From the NCBI RefSeq assembly GCF_001866005.1, contig NZ_MLQR01000001.1:286743-344275 (forward strand): a stretch of 57,533 nt of DNA. The letters are read 5' to 3'. This DNA comes from Anaerobacillus alkalilacustris (lineage in GTDB: Bacteria; Bacillota; Bacilli; Bacillales; Anaerobacillaceae). The notes under the pieces were generated by a model. That model did not search any database. It saw only the letters and a program-made list of their open reading frames with translations, and was not told where the DNA came from. How positions within the stretch are numbered: position 1 is the stretch's first letter; each line of letters starts with the position of its first letter. Positions 11,012-18,531 of the stretch are shown here, in pieces. The position numbers and the translations under genes were made by a program.

Positions 11012-11344
11012 ATGGATATGGATGAAAAAGTTTTAATTGTAGAAGGAACAAGTGACCGTAAGCGTGTAAAGCAAGTACTTAATGAGCCAGTGGAAATAAT
11101 TTGTACATATGGGACATTAAGTGATGAGAAACTAGAAACATTAATTTTACCGATAGAAGACAAAGATGTTTATATCCTTGTAGATGCTGATGATGCTGGG
11201 GAAAGCTTGAGAAAACAATTAAAAAGTGAACTCCCTAATGCTACTCATTTATATACACAAAAAGGGTACGGCCAAGTTGAAACAACACCAATGGATTATC
11301 TTACAGAAGTGTTACGAGGACATTTCCTTGTGAAACAATGTTAA
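11012..11344 (+). CDS. yusF: Toprim domain protein, YusF-like
   Basis: A small stand-alone Toprim protein (110 aa). The catalytic Glu11 lies in LIVEGTSDRKR and the DxD motif in ILVDADDAGES (Asp58, Asp60). The Toprim fold binds Mg2+ and is shared by primases, topoisomerases and 5S-maturase-type nucleases. B. subtilis YusF has the same size and pattern. I chose the ATG at 11012 because the upstream GGAAGGGG lies at a workable distance. A TTG at 10979 and an ATG at 11003 are in frame but poorly placed. The gene is monocistronic and ends in a hairpin terminator. Its target is unknown. Confidence 0.75.
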   Translation: MDMDEKVLIVEGTSDRKRVKQVLNEPVEIICTYGTLSDEKLETLILPIEDKDVYILVDADDAGESLRKQLKSELPNATHLYTQKGYGQVETTPMDYLTEVLRGHFLVKQC

Positions 11345-11366
11345 TTTTAAGTTAAAACTAAACTCT

Positions 11367-11401
11367 AAAAGATATTCGCATAATTATGTGGATGTCTTTT
11401 T
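11367..11401 (+). terminator. Terminator after the Toprim gene
   Basis: AAAAGATATTCGCATAA faces TTATGTGGATGTCTTTT (imperfect 17-bp stem), followed by Ts. Confidence 0.7.
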
Positions 11402-11424
11402 TATAGTATCAGAAATTATAGATT

Positions 11425-11682
11425 TCTAACTTGGAAACTGTCTAGCTCCAGGCGCCATCGGCTCGATCACTTCAGTCAAGCAACGGACTTCAATAACTAC
11501 TTGAATAACGTCTCTGAATAGCTTCATGCAGCAATGCTTCATGCAGCAATGCTTCGAGGAAGCCTACTTCGAAGCATTGCTGTCAGACGCAGAAGCACAT
11601 AGATTGCGGTCAAAGAGCAGACCGCTACTTGCCGACCCTCCAGTGTTTGTCGTCGATAGGCGGGGCGCCTTGCGCTTTTCTT
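11425..11682 (+). repeat. R repeat, copy 2 (type A ends)
   Basis: Same ends and internal modules as copy 1: TCTAACTTGGAAACTGTCTA to GCGCCTTGCGCTTTTCTT. It has a local duplication of CTTCATGCAGCAATG near 11522. It is preceded by GTATCAGAAATTATAG, the flank seen at other copies. The open frames over it (for example 11526-11726) are products of the repeat. Confidence 0.85.
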
Positions 11683-11778
11683 GCGTTAATTGGACTCTGT
11701 TTGTCCCAAAGTCTTTAACTGTATAAATATGTTAATTTATGTTTATATTAAAACTAAAAAAAGAATAGGAAATTGTAA

Positions 11779-12291
11779 ATGTATCTACTTTTAGTTGTGG
11801 TTGTTTATTTGATTTTTGCAAAAATATTTATTGACTGGAAAAGGTGGAAGGAGTTTTATCCAACCGTTCAGTTTTATATTATTTGTAATTTGTCCTATAA
11901 TTTTATATTTTACAATCATACTCTATGGGTCTATAAAGCCGTTACCCTTGACTGGTTAAATCATACCCTAATTGATTTAACCTTTACTTTTCTAATTGTA
12001 CCAGTAGTAATTATGATTTTTCTTCAATATTATCCTAAAGGAAAAAAGCAAATTTTGTACATATTCGTTTGGGTTGTCTATTTTTCCTCAATTGAATGGC
12101 TTTTTGTTAAGAAAGGTTTGTTTATCTTTGCTAATGGATGGAATATTTGGTGGTCCGTAATTTTTAACATCATTACTTTTATTATCGTAAGAATCCATTA
12201 TAGAAATATCAAGCTTGCTTTTGCAGTAGCAATTCCTATTATCGCTATATTGTTACTGTTTTTCCATCCTTCCATTAATGATCTGAAGTAG
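11779..12291 (+). CDS. CBO0543-family membrane protein
   Basis: A 170-aa integral membrane protein with about five hydrophobic segments. It has the pattern of the CBO0543 family common in Bacillus and Clostridium: an early DWKRWKEFYPT loop, a central NGWNIWWSVIFN segment, and the short motif SSIEWLF. No enzymatic function is known for the family. No strong ribosome binding site is visible before the ATG. Its stop is followed after 10 bp by a 27-codon membrane ORF with its own site, suggesting a two-cistron unit. Confidence 0.65.
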   Translation: MYLLLVVVVYLIFAKIFIDWKRWKEFYPTVQFYIICNLSYNFIFYNHTLWVYKAVTLDWLNHTLIDLTFTFLIVPVVIMIFLQYYPKGKKQILYIFVWVVYFSSIEWLFVKKGLFIFANGWNIWWSVIFNIITFIIVRIHYRNIKLAFAVAIPIIAILLLFFHPSINDLK

Positions 12292-12301
12292 AAGGTGACC
12301 A

Positions 12302-12385
12302 ATGTCAACAATTATTTTTATTATTTTTTTATTAAGTATTTACCTTTTTATGGCTATCTATTTACTTTTTCTTAAAAAGAAATAG
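12302..12385 (+). CDS. 27-aa single-helix membrane peptide
   Basis: MSTIIFIIFLLSIYLFMAI and then YLLFLKKK: one transmembrane helix followed by a lysine tail. The site AGAAGGTGACC straddles the stop of the upstream CBO0543-family gene, only 10 bp before this ATG, which suggests translational coupling. Short peptides of this build are often accessory to a membrane protein or toxin-like. Nothing more can be said from sequence. Confidence 0.45.
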   Translation: MSTIIFIIFLLSIYLFMAIYLLFLKKK

Positions 12386-12457
12386 TGATTTTTTTGTTAG
12401 AGCAGCATATAGTAATAAAGTTTTTGTTCAGATCATGTTTTATAGAGGAGAATTACG

Positions 12458-12547
12458 ATGTTCAAGTATAGTTCACATGAATTTTACAATGTAATTACAG
12501 CGACCATATATTCATTTGATAACCATGATCCTGGAGAAATTTCATAG
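12458..12547 (+). CDS. Possible 29-aa peptide upstream of the alarmone synthetase
   Basis: A reading frame beginning MFKYSSHEF and ending HDPGEIS, preceded by the well-placed site AGAGGAG. It ends 19 bp before the RelP-like gene. It may be a leader peptide, a truncated gene or chance. I recognise no family. Confidence 0.3.
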   Translation: MFKYSSHEFYNVITATIYSFDNHDPGEIS

Positions 12548-12566
12548 TCGATGAGGGGCGAAAAAA

Positions 12567-13238
12567 ATGAGCTATAAAAGTGTAATTGAGTTAAATGAAT
12601 TAAAAGTATTAAAAACAGAGTTAACAAGGTTTATGATGTCTTATAAATTTGCGCTAGATGAATTAAATACTAAAATAGATATTTTAAGACAAGAATTTCA
12701 GTATATACATGATTATAATCCTATAGAGCATGTGAAATCTAGAGTGAAGTCACCCGAAAGTATTTTAAAAAAAGTATATCGAAAAGGATATGATCTCTCA
12801 TTATCTTCAATAAAAGAAAACATACGAGATATTGCAGGTATTCGTATCACTTGTTCCTTCATATCTGATATCTACGAGTTAAGTGAATTGTTACAAAAGC
12901 AAAAAGATTTACGGTTAATTGATTATAAAGATTATATAAATAATCCAAAGCAAAATGGATATCAAAGTTTGCATCTTATCTTGGAAGTTCCAATTTTCAT
13001 GTCAGATAGAGTAGAGCATATATGTGTTGAAGTTCAAATTAGAACAATTGCGATGGACTTTTGGGCAAGTTTGGAGCACAAAATTTATTATAATTATAAT
13101 AAAGAAGTTCCTCAAAAATTGGTAAATGATTTAAAAGATACTGCTAATTCAACTGCACAATTAGATAAGAAAATGGAAAGTATCCATAAAGAGATGAATA
13201 AATTAAAAGAAGCGGTAAGTTTTGAGGGTAATATATAG
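12567..13238 (+). CDS. ywaC: Small alarmone synthetase, RelP/YwaC (SAS2) type
   Basis: A 223-aa stand-alone (p)ppGpp synthetase transferring pyrophosphate from ATP to GTP or GDP. The RelA/SpoT synthetase signatures are all present: NPIEHVKSRVKSPESI (51-66), RDIAGIRI (87-94), NGYQSLHL (130-137), EVQIRT (155-160) and WASLEHKIYY (166-175). It lacks the hydrolase, TGS and ACT domains of Rel, as expected for this class. The wording is closer to B. subtilis YwaC than to YjbM. Such enzymes are typically induced by cell-envelope stress through sigma-W or sigma-M. I see no certain ECF promoter here. A strong terminator follows. Confidence 0.88.
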   Translation: MSYKSVIELNELKVLKTELTRFMMSYKFALDELNTKIDILRQEFQYIHDYNPIEHVKSRVKSPESILKKVYRKGYDLSLSSIKENIRDIAGIRITCSFISDIYELSELLQKQKDLRLIDYKDYINNPKQNGYQSLHLILEVPIFMSDRVEHICVEVQIRTIAMDFWASLEHKIYYNYNKEVPQKLVNDLKDTANSTAQLDKKMESIHKEMNKLKEAVSFEGNI

Positions 13239-13321
13239 GTGTTTTGATAAATAATGAACGATTTCACTTACCATATTATTTCTTATCATCATATCTCCAT
13301 AGAGTAAAATAAAGATTTGGT

Positions 13322-13358
13322 TTAATTAGCCCATCAATTGAATTTGATGGGCTAATTA
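13322..13358 (+). terminator. Terminator after the alarmone synthetase
   Basis: TTAATTAGCCCATCAA / TTTGATGGGCTAATTA, a near-perfect 16-bp stem around a short loop, 85 bp after the stop. Confidence 0.8.
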
Positions 13359-13527
13359 CTTTAATAAGAATATGATAAAAACAAGATTTCAAATATTTGA
13401 AACGTTATTGGATCAAAAGGGGAGCTTTTTTTCATATGATTTTTGTATAACATGATAAGAGTGTCACCTAACGATAAGTTAGGTCAGTAATTCTAACCAA
13501 ATAAACCGGTAAATGAGGTGTTGAATC

Positions 13528-14967
13528 GTGATTAAGCACTGGATGAAAACACTATCTAAAGTAGGAACTGGATTATTTGTGATTTATGTATTATATGCAT
13601 TTTCTTTTGGAGTACTTATTTTTTATTTTCATCAGTATTTTGAATGTACGTACGCTAACCAAAATGAAGTGGAACGTTTTTGGGGAGAAGAAGTTTCTCA
13701 AGATAGGGTCGTTTTAGTAGATGATAGGTATGAAGCTGGTATTGCTCGTATTCATATGATTGATACTGCTCAACATACATTAACTATTTCCTATTATACA
13801 ATTCACCCTGGACAGTCTAGTGACATCTTTTTTTCTCGTATTATTTCTGCTGCAGATCGGGGAGTTCAGGTTCGAGTATTGCTTGACGGACTATTTCATA
13901 ATTTGAAGGGTAATCGAAAAGAGATTCTATATTCTTTATCGTATCACCCTGGAATCGAATTGAAATTTTATGAACCATTCGATATGTTTCGACCATGGAC
14001 GTGGAATAATAGGCTGCACGATAAGTTGATCATTGCTGATCAAGAGCTAGCGATGATTGGTGGACGAAATATTGGTGATAAATATTTCGCACCTGATGGG
14101 TATGAAGGTGCCTCAAATGATCGAGATGTCATTATTATAAACACAGATACCGCAAATAGTAAGGAAAGTGTTATTAATGACATGAAGAATTATTTTGAGT
14201 ATGTTTGGAACCATGATTTTTCTAAATATCCATTATCTCAATTAACGAAAGCAAAAGAGGAAGTGGGAAAAAAAACACTCTCAGATTTCAGGAGATATAC
14301 GGAAATTGGCGGTGGGCTTGAGTATCAAGACATTGATTGGATTGAGCGCTCATTACCAACCAACAAAATTACGTTTATCCATAATCCGATTGATCGTTTA
14401 AACAAAGAACCTTGGGTGTGGTATGAAATTACTCGTCTAATGAAAAAAGCAGAAAAATCAATATTCATACAAAGCCCCTATATAATCCCAACTAACAAAA
14501 TGCTGAACCATATAGATGAAAATGATATTACTGCCAAAGAGATCGTAATACTGACCAACTCACTAGCCGCTACACCTAATAAGCTAGCCTTTTCTGGTTA
14601 TTTAAGATACCGTGACACAATAGCAAATTCAAGTGTGAAGTTATTCGAATACCAAGGGCCTACAGAATCATTGCACACAAAAACCTATGTATTTGATAGT
14701 AGAATTAGTTTGATAGGCTCTTTTAACCTAGATCCTAGAAGTACGTACCTAAGTACAGAGTCAATGGTTGTAATTGATAGTGAAGAACTTGCTAATAATC
14801 TAGAAAGAAAAATCAATAATCATCTTAAATATGACAGCCTTAAAGTCAAGGTGGATGGGGAGTACTACAAAAATCCTATGGTAGTTGAGGAACATGTGCC
14901 TTTTTCAAAAGCAATTATAACCAGAGGCTTATCGATTTTCATGCGATTTTTTGAGTTTATGTTGTAG
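13528..14967 (+). CDS. Phospholipase-D-superfamily membrane enzyme (cardiolipin-synthase-like)
   Basis: A 479-aa protein with one N-terminal transmembrane segment (about residues 12-36) and two PLD domains. Both HxKxxxxD motifs are intact: His164-Lys166-Asp171 (HDKLIIAD) and His383-Lys385-Asp390 (HTKTYVFD), each followed by the IGGRN or IGSFN element. These form one two-histidine active site. Cardiolipin synthases of this fold condense phosphatidylglycerol, but the single N-terminal helix and divergent sequence mean another phosphodiester substrate is possible. The start is a GTG with GAGGTG eight bases upstream. The gene is monocistronic with a strong terminator. Confidence 0.75.
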   Translation: MIKHWMKTLSKVGTGLFVIYVLYAFSFGVLIFYFHQYFECTYANQNEVERFWGEEVSQDRVVLVDDRYEAGIARIHMIDTAQHTLTISYYTIHPGQSSDIFFSRIISAADRGVQVRVLLDGLFHNLKGNRKEILYSLSYHPGIELKFYEPFDMFRPWTWNNRLHDKLIIADQELAMIGGRNIGDKYFAPDGYEGASNDRDVIIINTDTANSKESVINDMKNYFEYVWNHDFSKYPLSQLTKAKEEVGKKTLSDFRRYTEIGGGLEYQDIDWIERSLPTNKITFIHNPIDRLNKEPWVWYEITRLMKKAEKSIFIQSPYIIPTNKMLNHIDENDITAKEIVILTNSLAATPNKLAFSGYLRYRDTIANSSVKLFEYQGPTESLHTKTYVFDSRISLIGSFNLDPRSTYLSTESMVVIDSEELANNLERKINNHLKYDSLKVKVDGEYYKNPMVVEEHVPFSKAIITRGLSIFMRFFEFML

Positions 14968-14972
14968 AAACG

Positions 14973-15021
14973 AAAAACCAAAGGCAGTTTCTTTAAGTTT
15001 AAAGGAACTGCCTTTGGTTTA
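14973..15021 (+). terminator. Terminator after the PLD-family gene
   Basis: AAACCAAAGGCAGTTTCTT pairs with AGGAACTGCCTTTGGTTT, a very stable ~20-bp stem. Confidence 0.85.
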
Positions 15022-15047
15022 TTTTACATAATCAGAATTTCTAAATT

Positions 15048-15259
15048 TCTAACTTGGAAACTGTCTAGCGCAAGCAGCCAACGAGCTCAGTCACTTCAGT
15101 CAAGCAACGGACTTCAATTACTGCTTGAGATCCTTCGTCGATTAGCTTCATGCAGTTTTGCTCCTGCGATTACTCGTCGCACGGAAAACAATTGCTCTTG
15201 AGCAAACGGAGTGGCAAAGGAGAAGCTGCTCGTGACCAAGGCGCTTGCGCTTTTATTAC
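15048..15259 (+). repeat. R repeat, copy 3 (type B ends)
   Basis: It begins TCTAACTTGGAAACTGTCTA, then GCGCAAGCAGCCAACGAGC, and ends GCTCGTGACCAAGGCGCTTG. These ends pair with each other like the type A ends but with different bases. The interior contains TGCTCCTGCGATTACTCGTC and GAGCAAACGGAGTGGC. Its right end stops about 15 bp from the 3' end of the SRP RNA gene. Confidence 0.85.
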
Positions 15260-15273
15260 TGTTTATCTATGTA

Positions 15274-15541
15274 ATCGCAAACCTATCTACGATATAACCA
15301 TCCATGCGTTACCTTTCTCTTTGACTCAGAAAAAGTACTCTTTTACACAAGAAAAGTGTCCCCTTTATGGCTGCTTCCTTCCGGATCTGACCCGTTCGTG
15401 GGTTTTTCGTTGTAAAAGACTTTTTCCTCAACATCAAATTAAAAGTACTGACCACACATGACTAGACCTTCGATAGGAATTCGACCCTACTATAGCGGAT
15501 TGTAGGCTACAAGGCACCGCTACCGCCCCGTCTATTGCGAT
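15274..15541 (-). ncRNA. scr: Signal recognition particle RNA (large Bacillus type, ~268 nt)
   Basis: On the minus strand the 5' Alu domain reads GGCGGTAGCGGTGCC, then CAATCCGCTATAGTAGGGTC with the expected loop-loop pairing region. The S-domain apex carries the universal Ffh-binding element GGTCAGATCCGGAAGGAAGC. The outer closing helix is visible: ATCGCAA at the 5' end (15535-15541) pairs with TTGCGAT at the 3' end (15274-15280). The length equals the roughly 270-nt SRP RNA of Bacillus. With Ffh it targets nascent membrane and secretory proteins. In B. subtilis the gene lies by tadA and dnaX. Here it stands alone between repeats. Confidence 0.93.
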
Positions 15542-15858
15542 GTGTTTCATTTGATAAGTTAATATTACTATGGTTTTTATATCTTGTATATATTAATCGT
15601 TTGGTAGTTGAGGTTGGAAATGGCAATTCATTATGAGATATGGAAATGTTGAGAGGAAAGCAGAGAGTTTGGTGAATGATGTTCTATGAACGCGTTTTTT
15701 GTAGGAACCATGTGTTCGATATACGTAGATTAATATTGTGCACAAGCTGGATTACGTAATCATTTTTATACAGTATTTAATTTCTGAGAATTCTATTTAT
15801 TTCGACAAATGTTTATGGTAAATTAAAAGTACTTTGAAATTGAAAGGAAGAAAAAAGT

Positions 15859-16173
15859 ATGGAACAATTTAATAATGTCACGATCATCAAGAAAGCCAAC
15901 ACATATTTTGACGGAAAAGTAACAAGTCGCGTAGTTATATTTGAAGATGGTACAAAAAAGACTTTAGGGATTATGTTACCTGGTGAATATAAGTTTTCCA
16001 CTGATGTTAAAGAAGAAATGGATATTTTAGCTGGTCATTTAGAATATAAATTGCAAGGTGAAGATTGGAAGGTTATTGATGGTATCGGTGTGTTTTATGT
16101 GCCTGCTAATGAACAATTTCAATTGAAAGTTCATTCTGTAGTTGATTATTGTTGCTCATACTTGGCAGAGTAA
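15859..16173 (+). CDS. ppnP: Pyrimidine/purine nucleoside phosphorylase PpnP
   Basis: A small one-domain cupin of 104 aa. The pattern [26 protein letters not shown] and [13 protein letters not shown] is that of PpnP (formerly DUF1255, YaiE). Members phosphorolyse several ribonucleosides to base and ribose 1-phosphate. GAAAGGAAG lies at a normal distance before the ATG. The gene is monocistronic with its own terminator. Confidence 0.9.
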   Translation: MEQFNNVTIIKKANTYFDGKVTSRVVIFEDGTKKTLGIMLPGEYKFSTDVKEEMDILAGHLEYKLQGEDWKVIDGIGVFYVPANEQFQLKVHSVVDYCCSYLAE

Positions 16174-16216
16174 AGGGTAATAATTAAATGTCTTGAGCTG
16201 TATTAGGACTGTAGCT

Positions 16217-16247
16217 GTAATCCTCACAAATATTTTGTGAGGATTTT
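16217..16247 (+). terminator. Terminator after ppnP
   Basis: AATCCTCACAA / TTGTGAGGATT with a 5-nt loop, then TTTC. Confidence 0.85.
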
Positions 16248-16270
16248 TCATATTATCAGAATTTCTAATT

Positions 16271-16534
16271 TCTAACTTGGAAACTGTCTAGCGCAAGCAG
16301 CCTACGAGCTCGGTCACTTCAGTCAAGTTTCTGACTTCAATGACTACATGAATAACGTCTCTGAATAGCTTCATGCAGCAATGCTTCGAGGAAGCCTACT
16401 TCGAAGCATTGCTGTAAAACGCAGAAGCACGCGGAAGCCAAAGAGCGGCTTCTGTCAAAGGCCGCCCCAGTGAAGCTACTACTTGGATTACTACGGAGCA
16501 GCTGCTCGTGACTAAGGCGCTTGCGCTTTTCTTA
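16271..16534 (+). repeat. R repeat, copy 4 (type B ends)
   Basis: The ends GCAAGC..ACGAGC and GCTCGT..GCTTGC are complementary. Inside, the hairpin GAAGCC-AAAGAGC-GGCTTC occupies the place of GCGGTC-AAAGAGCA-GACCGC in type A copies, with the same loop but a changed, still paired stem. It is followed 22 bp later by copy 5. Confidence 0.85.
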
Positions 16535-16555
16535 CATAATCAGAATTACTAAATT

Positions 16556-16692
16556 TCTAACTTGAAAACTGTCTAGCTCCAGGCGCCATCGGCTCGATCA
16601 CTTCAGTTCGTCAATTGCGGTCAAAGAGCAGACCGCTACTTGCCGACCTTCCAGTGTTTGTCGCCGATAGGCGGGCGCCTTGCGCTTTTCTT
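16556..16692 (+). repeat. R repeat, copy 5 (short, type A ends)
   Basis: A 137-bp minimal version containing only the two complementary ends and one internal hairpin, GCGGTC-AAAGAGCA-GACCGC. It shows that the ends plus this hairpin form the core of the family. Confidence 0.85.
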
Positions 16693-16848
16693 GTGGGTGA
16701 GATACATTTCCGAAACCAGTGGGGTGGTGGGAATCCGAAGCGAACGGAAGTAGTATTATCCCGCTAATTAACTCGTCCCATAATTTTCAGATAAGCTTTT
16801 TGATTGTTGGAATTATAATTAAAATAGAAAAAGTTATAAATGTGTAAG

Positions 16849-16875
16849 CACATTTTATTGTGAATGAATACAGTA
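16849..16875 (+). promoter_or_regulatory. Predicted sigma-K-type promoter, first YjcZ gene
   Basis: -35 CACA (AC at 16850-16851), 15 nt, then AATACAGTA as -10, close to the sigma-K consensus (mACm, CATAnnnTA). The ATG lies 50 nt past the last base of the -10. The second YjcZ gene has the same elements at the same spacings. Confidence 0.5.
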
Positions 16876-16924
16876 AGTGTAAGTGGAGACATCCACAATC
16901 AAATGCAAAGGGGTGTATGTTAAT

Positions 16925-17020
16925 ATGTCACATCCACATGGATTAGGAACAGGTTTTGCGTTAATCGTAGTATTGTTTATCCTTCTAGTTATTATTGGAG
17001 CTGCATATGTGAGCTACTAA
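16925..17020 (+). CDS. YjcZ-family small spore/membrane protein
   Basis: A 31-aa peptide, mostly one hydrophobic helix (FALIVVLFILLVIIGAAYV), with the short polar head MSHPHGLGTG, typical of the YjcZ family found in mother-cell-expressed gene sets of Bacillus. The site AAAGGGGTG precedes the ATG, and a sigma-K-like promoter lies 50 bp upstream. A paralogue starts 366 bp downstream of this gene's stop. The role is unknown. Its size and helix suggest insertion into a spore membrane. Confidence 0.85.
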   Translation: MSHPHGLGTGFALIVVLFILLVIIGAAYVSY

Positions 17021-17310
17021 TATAGTGCAATCATTGATTGTCTCGAAAAATGTTGAAAACCTAGGGGGATCTACAAAAGCGTTATATATAGGGTGCATAA
17101 CTCTTTTTAACCGAATTATTTCTGAAAAGAAGAGCTCACAATGAATAGTTAAGCTTATGCTAGTGAAATAAGCTTTTATCAATTGTAATTAAGGAAAACA
17201 AGTAATTTTTTGAGTGCTAAACTTGTCAGTCTTATTTTAGAGTTACCTTTAGCGGTTTTTCACTTAGTAATAAATTATAAAAACATGAAAAATAAGGACA
17301 TTCGTCTAAT

Positions 17311-17337
17311 CACATGGACTGACACGTGAATATAGTA
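17311..17337 (+). promoter_or_regulatory. Predicted sigma-K-type promoter, second YjcZ gene
   Basis: -35 CACA (AC at 17312-17313), 15 nt, then AATATAGTA. The distance to the ATG is again 50 nt. The rest of 17021-17310 shows no gene. Confidence 0.5.
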
Positions 17338-17386
17338 CTCGTAGGTGGAGTAATTCCACAATAAAAATTGTAAGGAGTGTTGAAAT

Positions 17387-17476
17387 ATGTCTCATGTAGG
17401 AACAACAGGTTTCGCGTTAATTGTAGTATTGTTTATTCTTTTAGTTATCGTAGGTGCTGCTTACGTAGGTTACTAA
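17387..17476 (+). CDS. YjcZ-family small spore/membrane protein, paralogue
   Basis: A 29-aa peptide: MSHVGTTG head, then FALIVVLFILLVIVGAAYV and GY. It is nearly identical to the gene at 16925 in the helix, differing mainly in the head, so the two are tandem duplicates. AAGGAGTG is placed before the ATG. A terminator follows directly. Confidence 0.85.
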   Translation: MSHVGTTGFALIVVLFILLVIVGAAYVGY

Positions 17477-17488
17477 TTAATAAGACTT

Positions 17489-17521
17489 GGGATGCCCAAT
17501 CTAAGAGGATTGGGCATTCTT
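17489..17521 (+). terminator. Terminator after the second YjcZ gene
   Basis: GATGCCCAATC / GGATTGGGCATTC, ~11-bp stem, then TTTTC. Confidence 0.8.
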
Positions 17522-17549
17522 TTCTTTGTATATGCAGAATTTATAAATT

Positions 17550-17740
17550 TCTAACTTGGAAACTGTCTAGCTCCAGGCGCCATTGGCTCGATCACTTCGG
17601 TCAAGTTTCTGACTTCACTGACTTCCTGGATTGCTTCTTTGATGATGCTTCATGCTACTTTGCTCCTGCGATTACTCGTCGCACGAAAAACAATTGCTCC
17701 TGCGATTACTCGTCGCACAAAACACTACTTCGAAGCAGTG
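17550..17740 (+). repeat. R repeat, copy 6 (right end missing)
   Basis: It has the type A left end TCTAACTTGGAAACTGTCTA and GGCGCCATTGGCTCGATCA. Inside, GCTCCTGCGATTACTCGTCG is duplicated in tandem. The complementary right end is absent. Confidence 0.8.
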
Positions 17741-17779
17741 CGATAAAAAAGATCTTTTCTGATAAAGTACTATCACAAA

Positions 17780-18005
17780 GTCATTTTTATTAACGCTGCA
17801 AGAGGTCAAACAGTAGACGTGCAGCGATGATTAGGGCATTAGAAAAAAATGAAATTCACAGGTGAAGATTCATTTTATGCGGTAAAAGAATTACAGAATG
17901 TAGAGGTAAGGTAATGATAGATTTTTATATTCTAAAAGAACCTGAACGTTTAGAACAATTTGAATCCTGGCATATGATACTCCTAAAGGTAAACTTCCAT
18001 TGGTC
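17780..18005 (+). pseudogene. Degenerate coding debris
   Basis: Short plausible pieces in different frames: GEDSFYAVKELQNVEVR ending at about 17913, and FYILKEPERLEQFESW at about 17922-17970. Stops and frame changes separate them and no start is usable. They look like the end of one gene and the start of another after decay. The families are not recognised. Confidence 0.3.
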
Positions 18006-18021
18006 TCTATAAAAATCATCA

Positions 18022-18070
18022 ATAAGACACTTAGAAGTGAAACCACAATTCTAAGCGTCTGCCTTTTTTG
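18022..18070 (+). terminator. Terminator-like hairpin
   Basis: AGACACTTAGAA faces TTCTAAGCGTCT across a 12-nt loop, followed by GCCTTTTTT. Confidence 0.7.
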
Positions 18071-18118
18071 ATACTAATAAATAGATGCTTTTCTAATTAG
18101 GTTTCAAAGAAATATTAA

Positions 18119-18382
18119 ATGGGAATAGTAATAGTGACGAAAATAAGGTTAGGTGATTATGTGTTTGAGCTAGGAAAAAGTAGTTTATATGACTTTAAGG
18201 CTTCATACAAGAGATATCTCACCTTTGCTTTACTTTATATGTTCTTTACAGGCTTTCTGTTTGTTCCGCTTATAACATATATTTTTAATCGGATGATAAG
18301 GGGAATTAGCACCGGATCACTTCTTAATGCAGATGTATATAAAATCGTTTTAAGCTCAACTGGTTTAATAAGAGTGTGTTAG
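18119..18382 (+). pseudogene. N-terminal fragment of a multi-pass membrane protein (GDPD membrane-domain-like)
   Basis: Eighty-seven codons: a basic amphipathic start (SSLYDFKASYKRYLTF), a long hydrophobic helix (ALLYMFFTGFLFVPLITYIF) and a tail, NRMIRGIS. To my recollection this resembles the start of the membrane domain fused to glycerophosphodiester phosphodiesterases in Bacillus. The frame ends abruptly at GLIRVC and nothing continues it. No good ribosome binding site is present. A truncated relic is most likely. Confidence 0.35.
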
Positions 18383-18531
18383 GTTTTAATTTCTCTCAAT
18401 AATAGACGGTTATTATAACCGCTTAATTGGAGACTGGATATTTTATATAAAATCAACGATAATTAATAACGATAGTATCTTATTAAACGTAATTAATATT
18501 GGAATAGGTGTAATGGCGGAGGATAAGTGAA

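Noticed and set aside
11526..11726. 66-codon frame
   Set aside because: Lies mostly in R repeat copy 2; the protein reflects the repeat sequence.
15150..15461. 103-codon frame
   Set aside because: Covers R repeat copy 3 and the antisense strand of the SRP RNA.
16985..17182. 65-codon minus-strand frame between the YjcZ genes
   Set aside because: Overlaps the first YjcZ gene antisense, no ribosome binding site, unlikely composition.
17377..17793. 138-codon frame
   Set aside because: Out of frame with the YjcZ gene it overlaps and continues through R repeat copy 6; no coherent protein.
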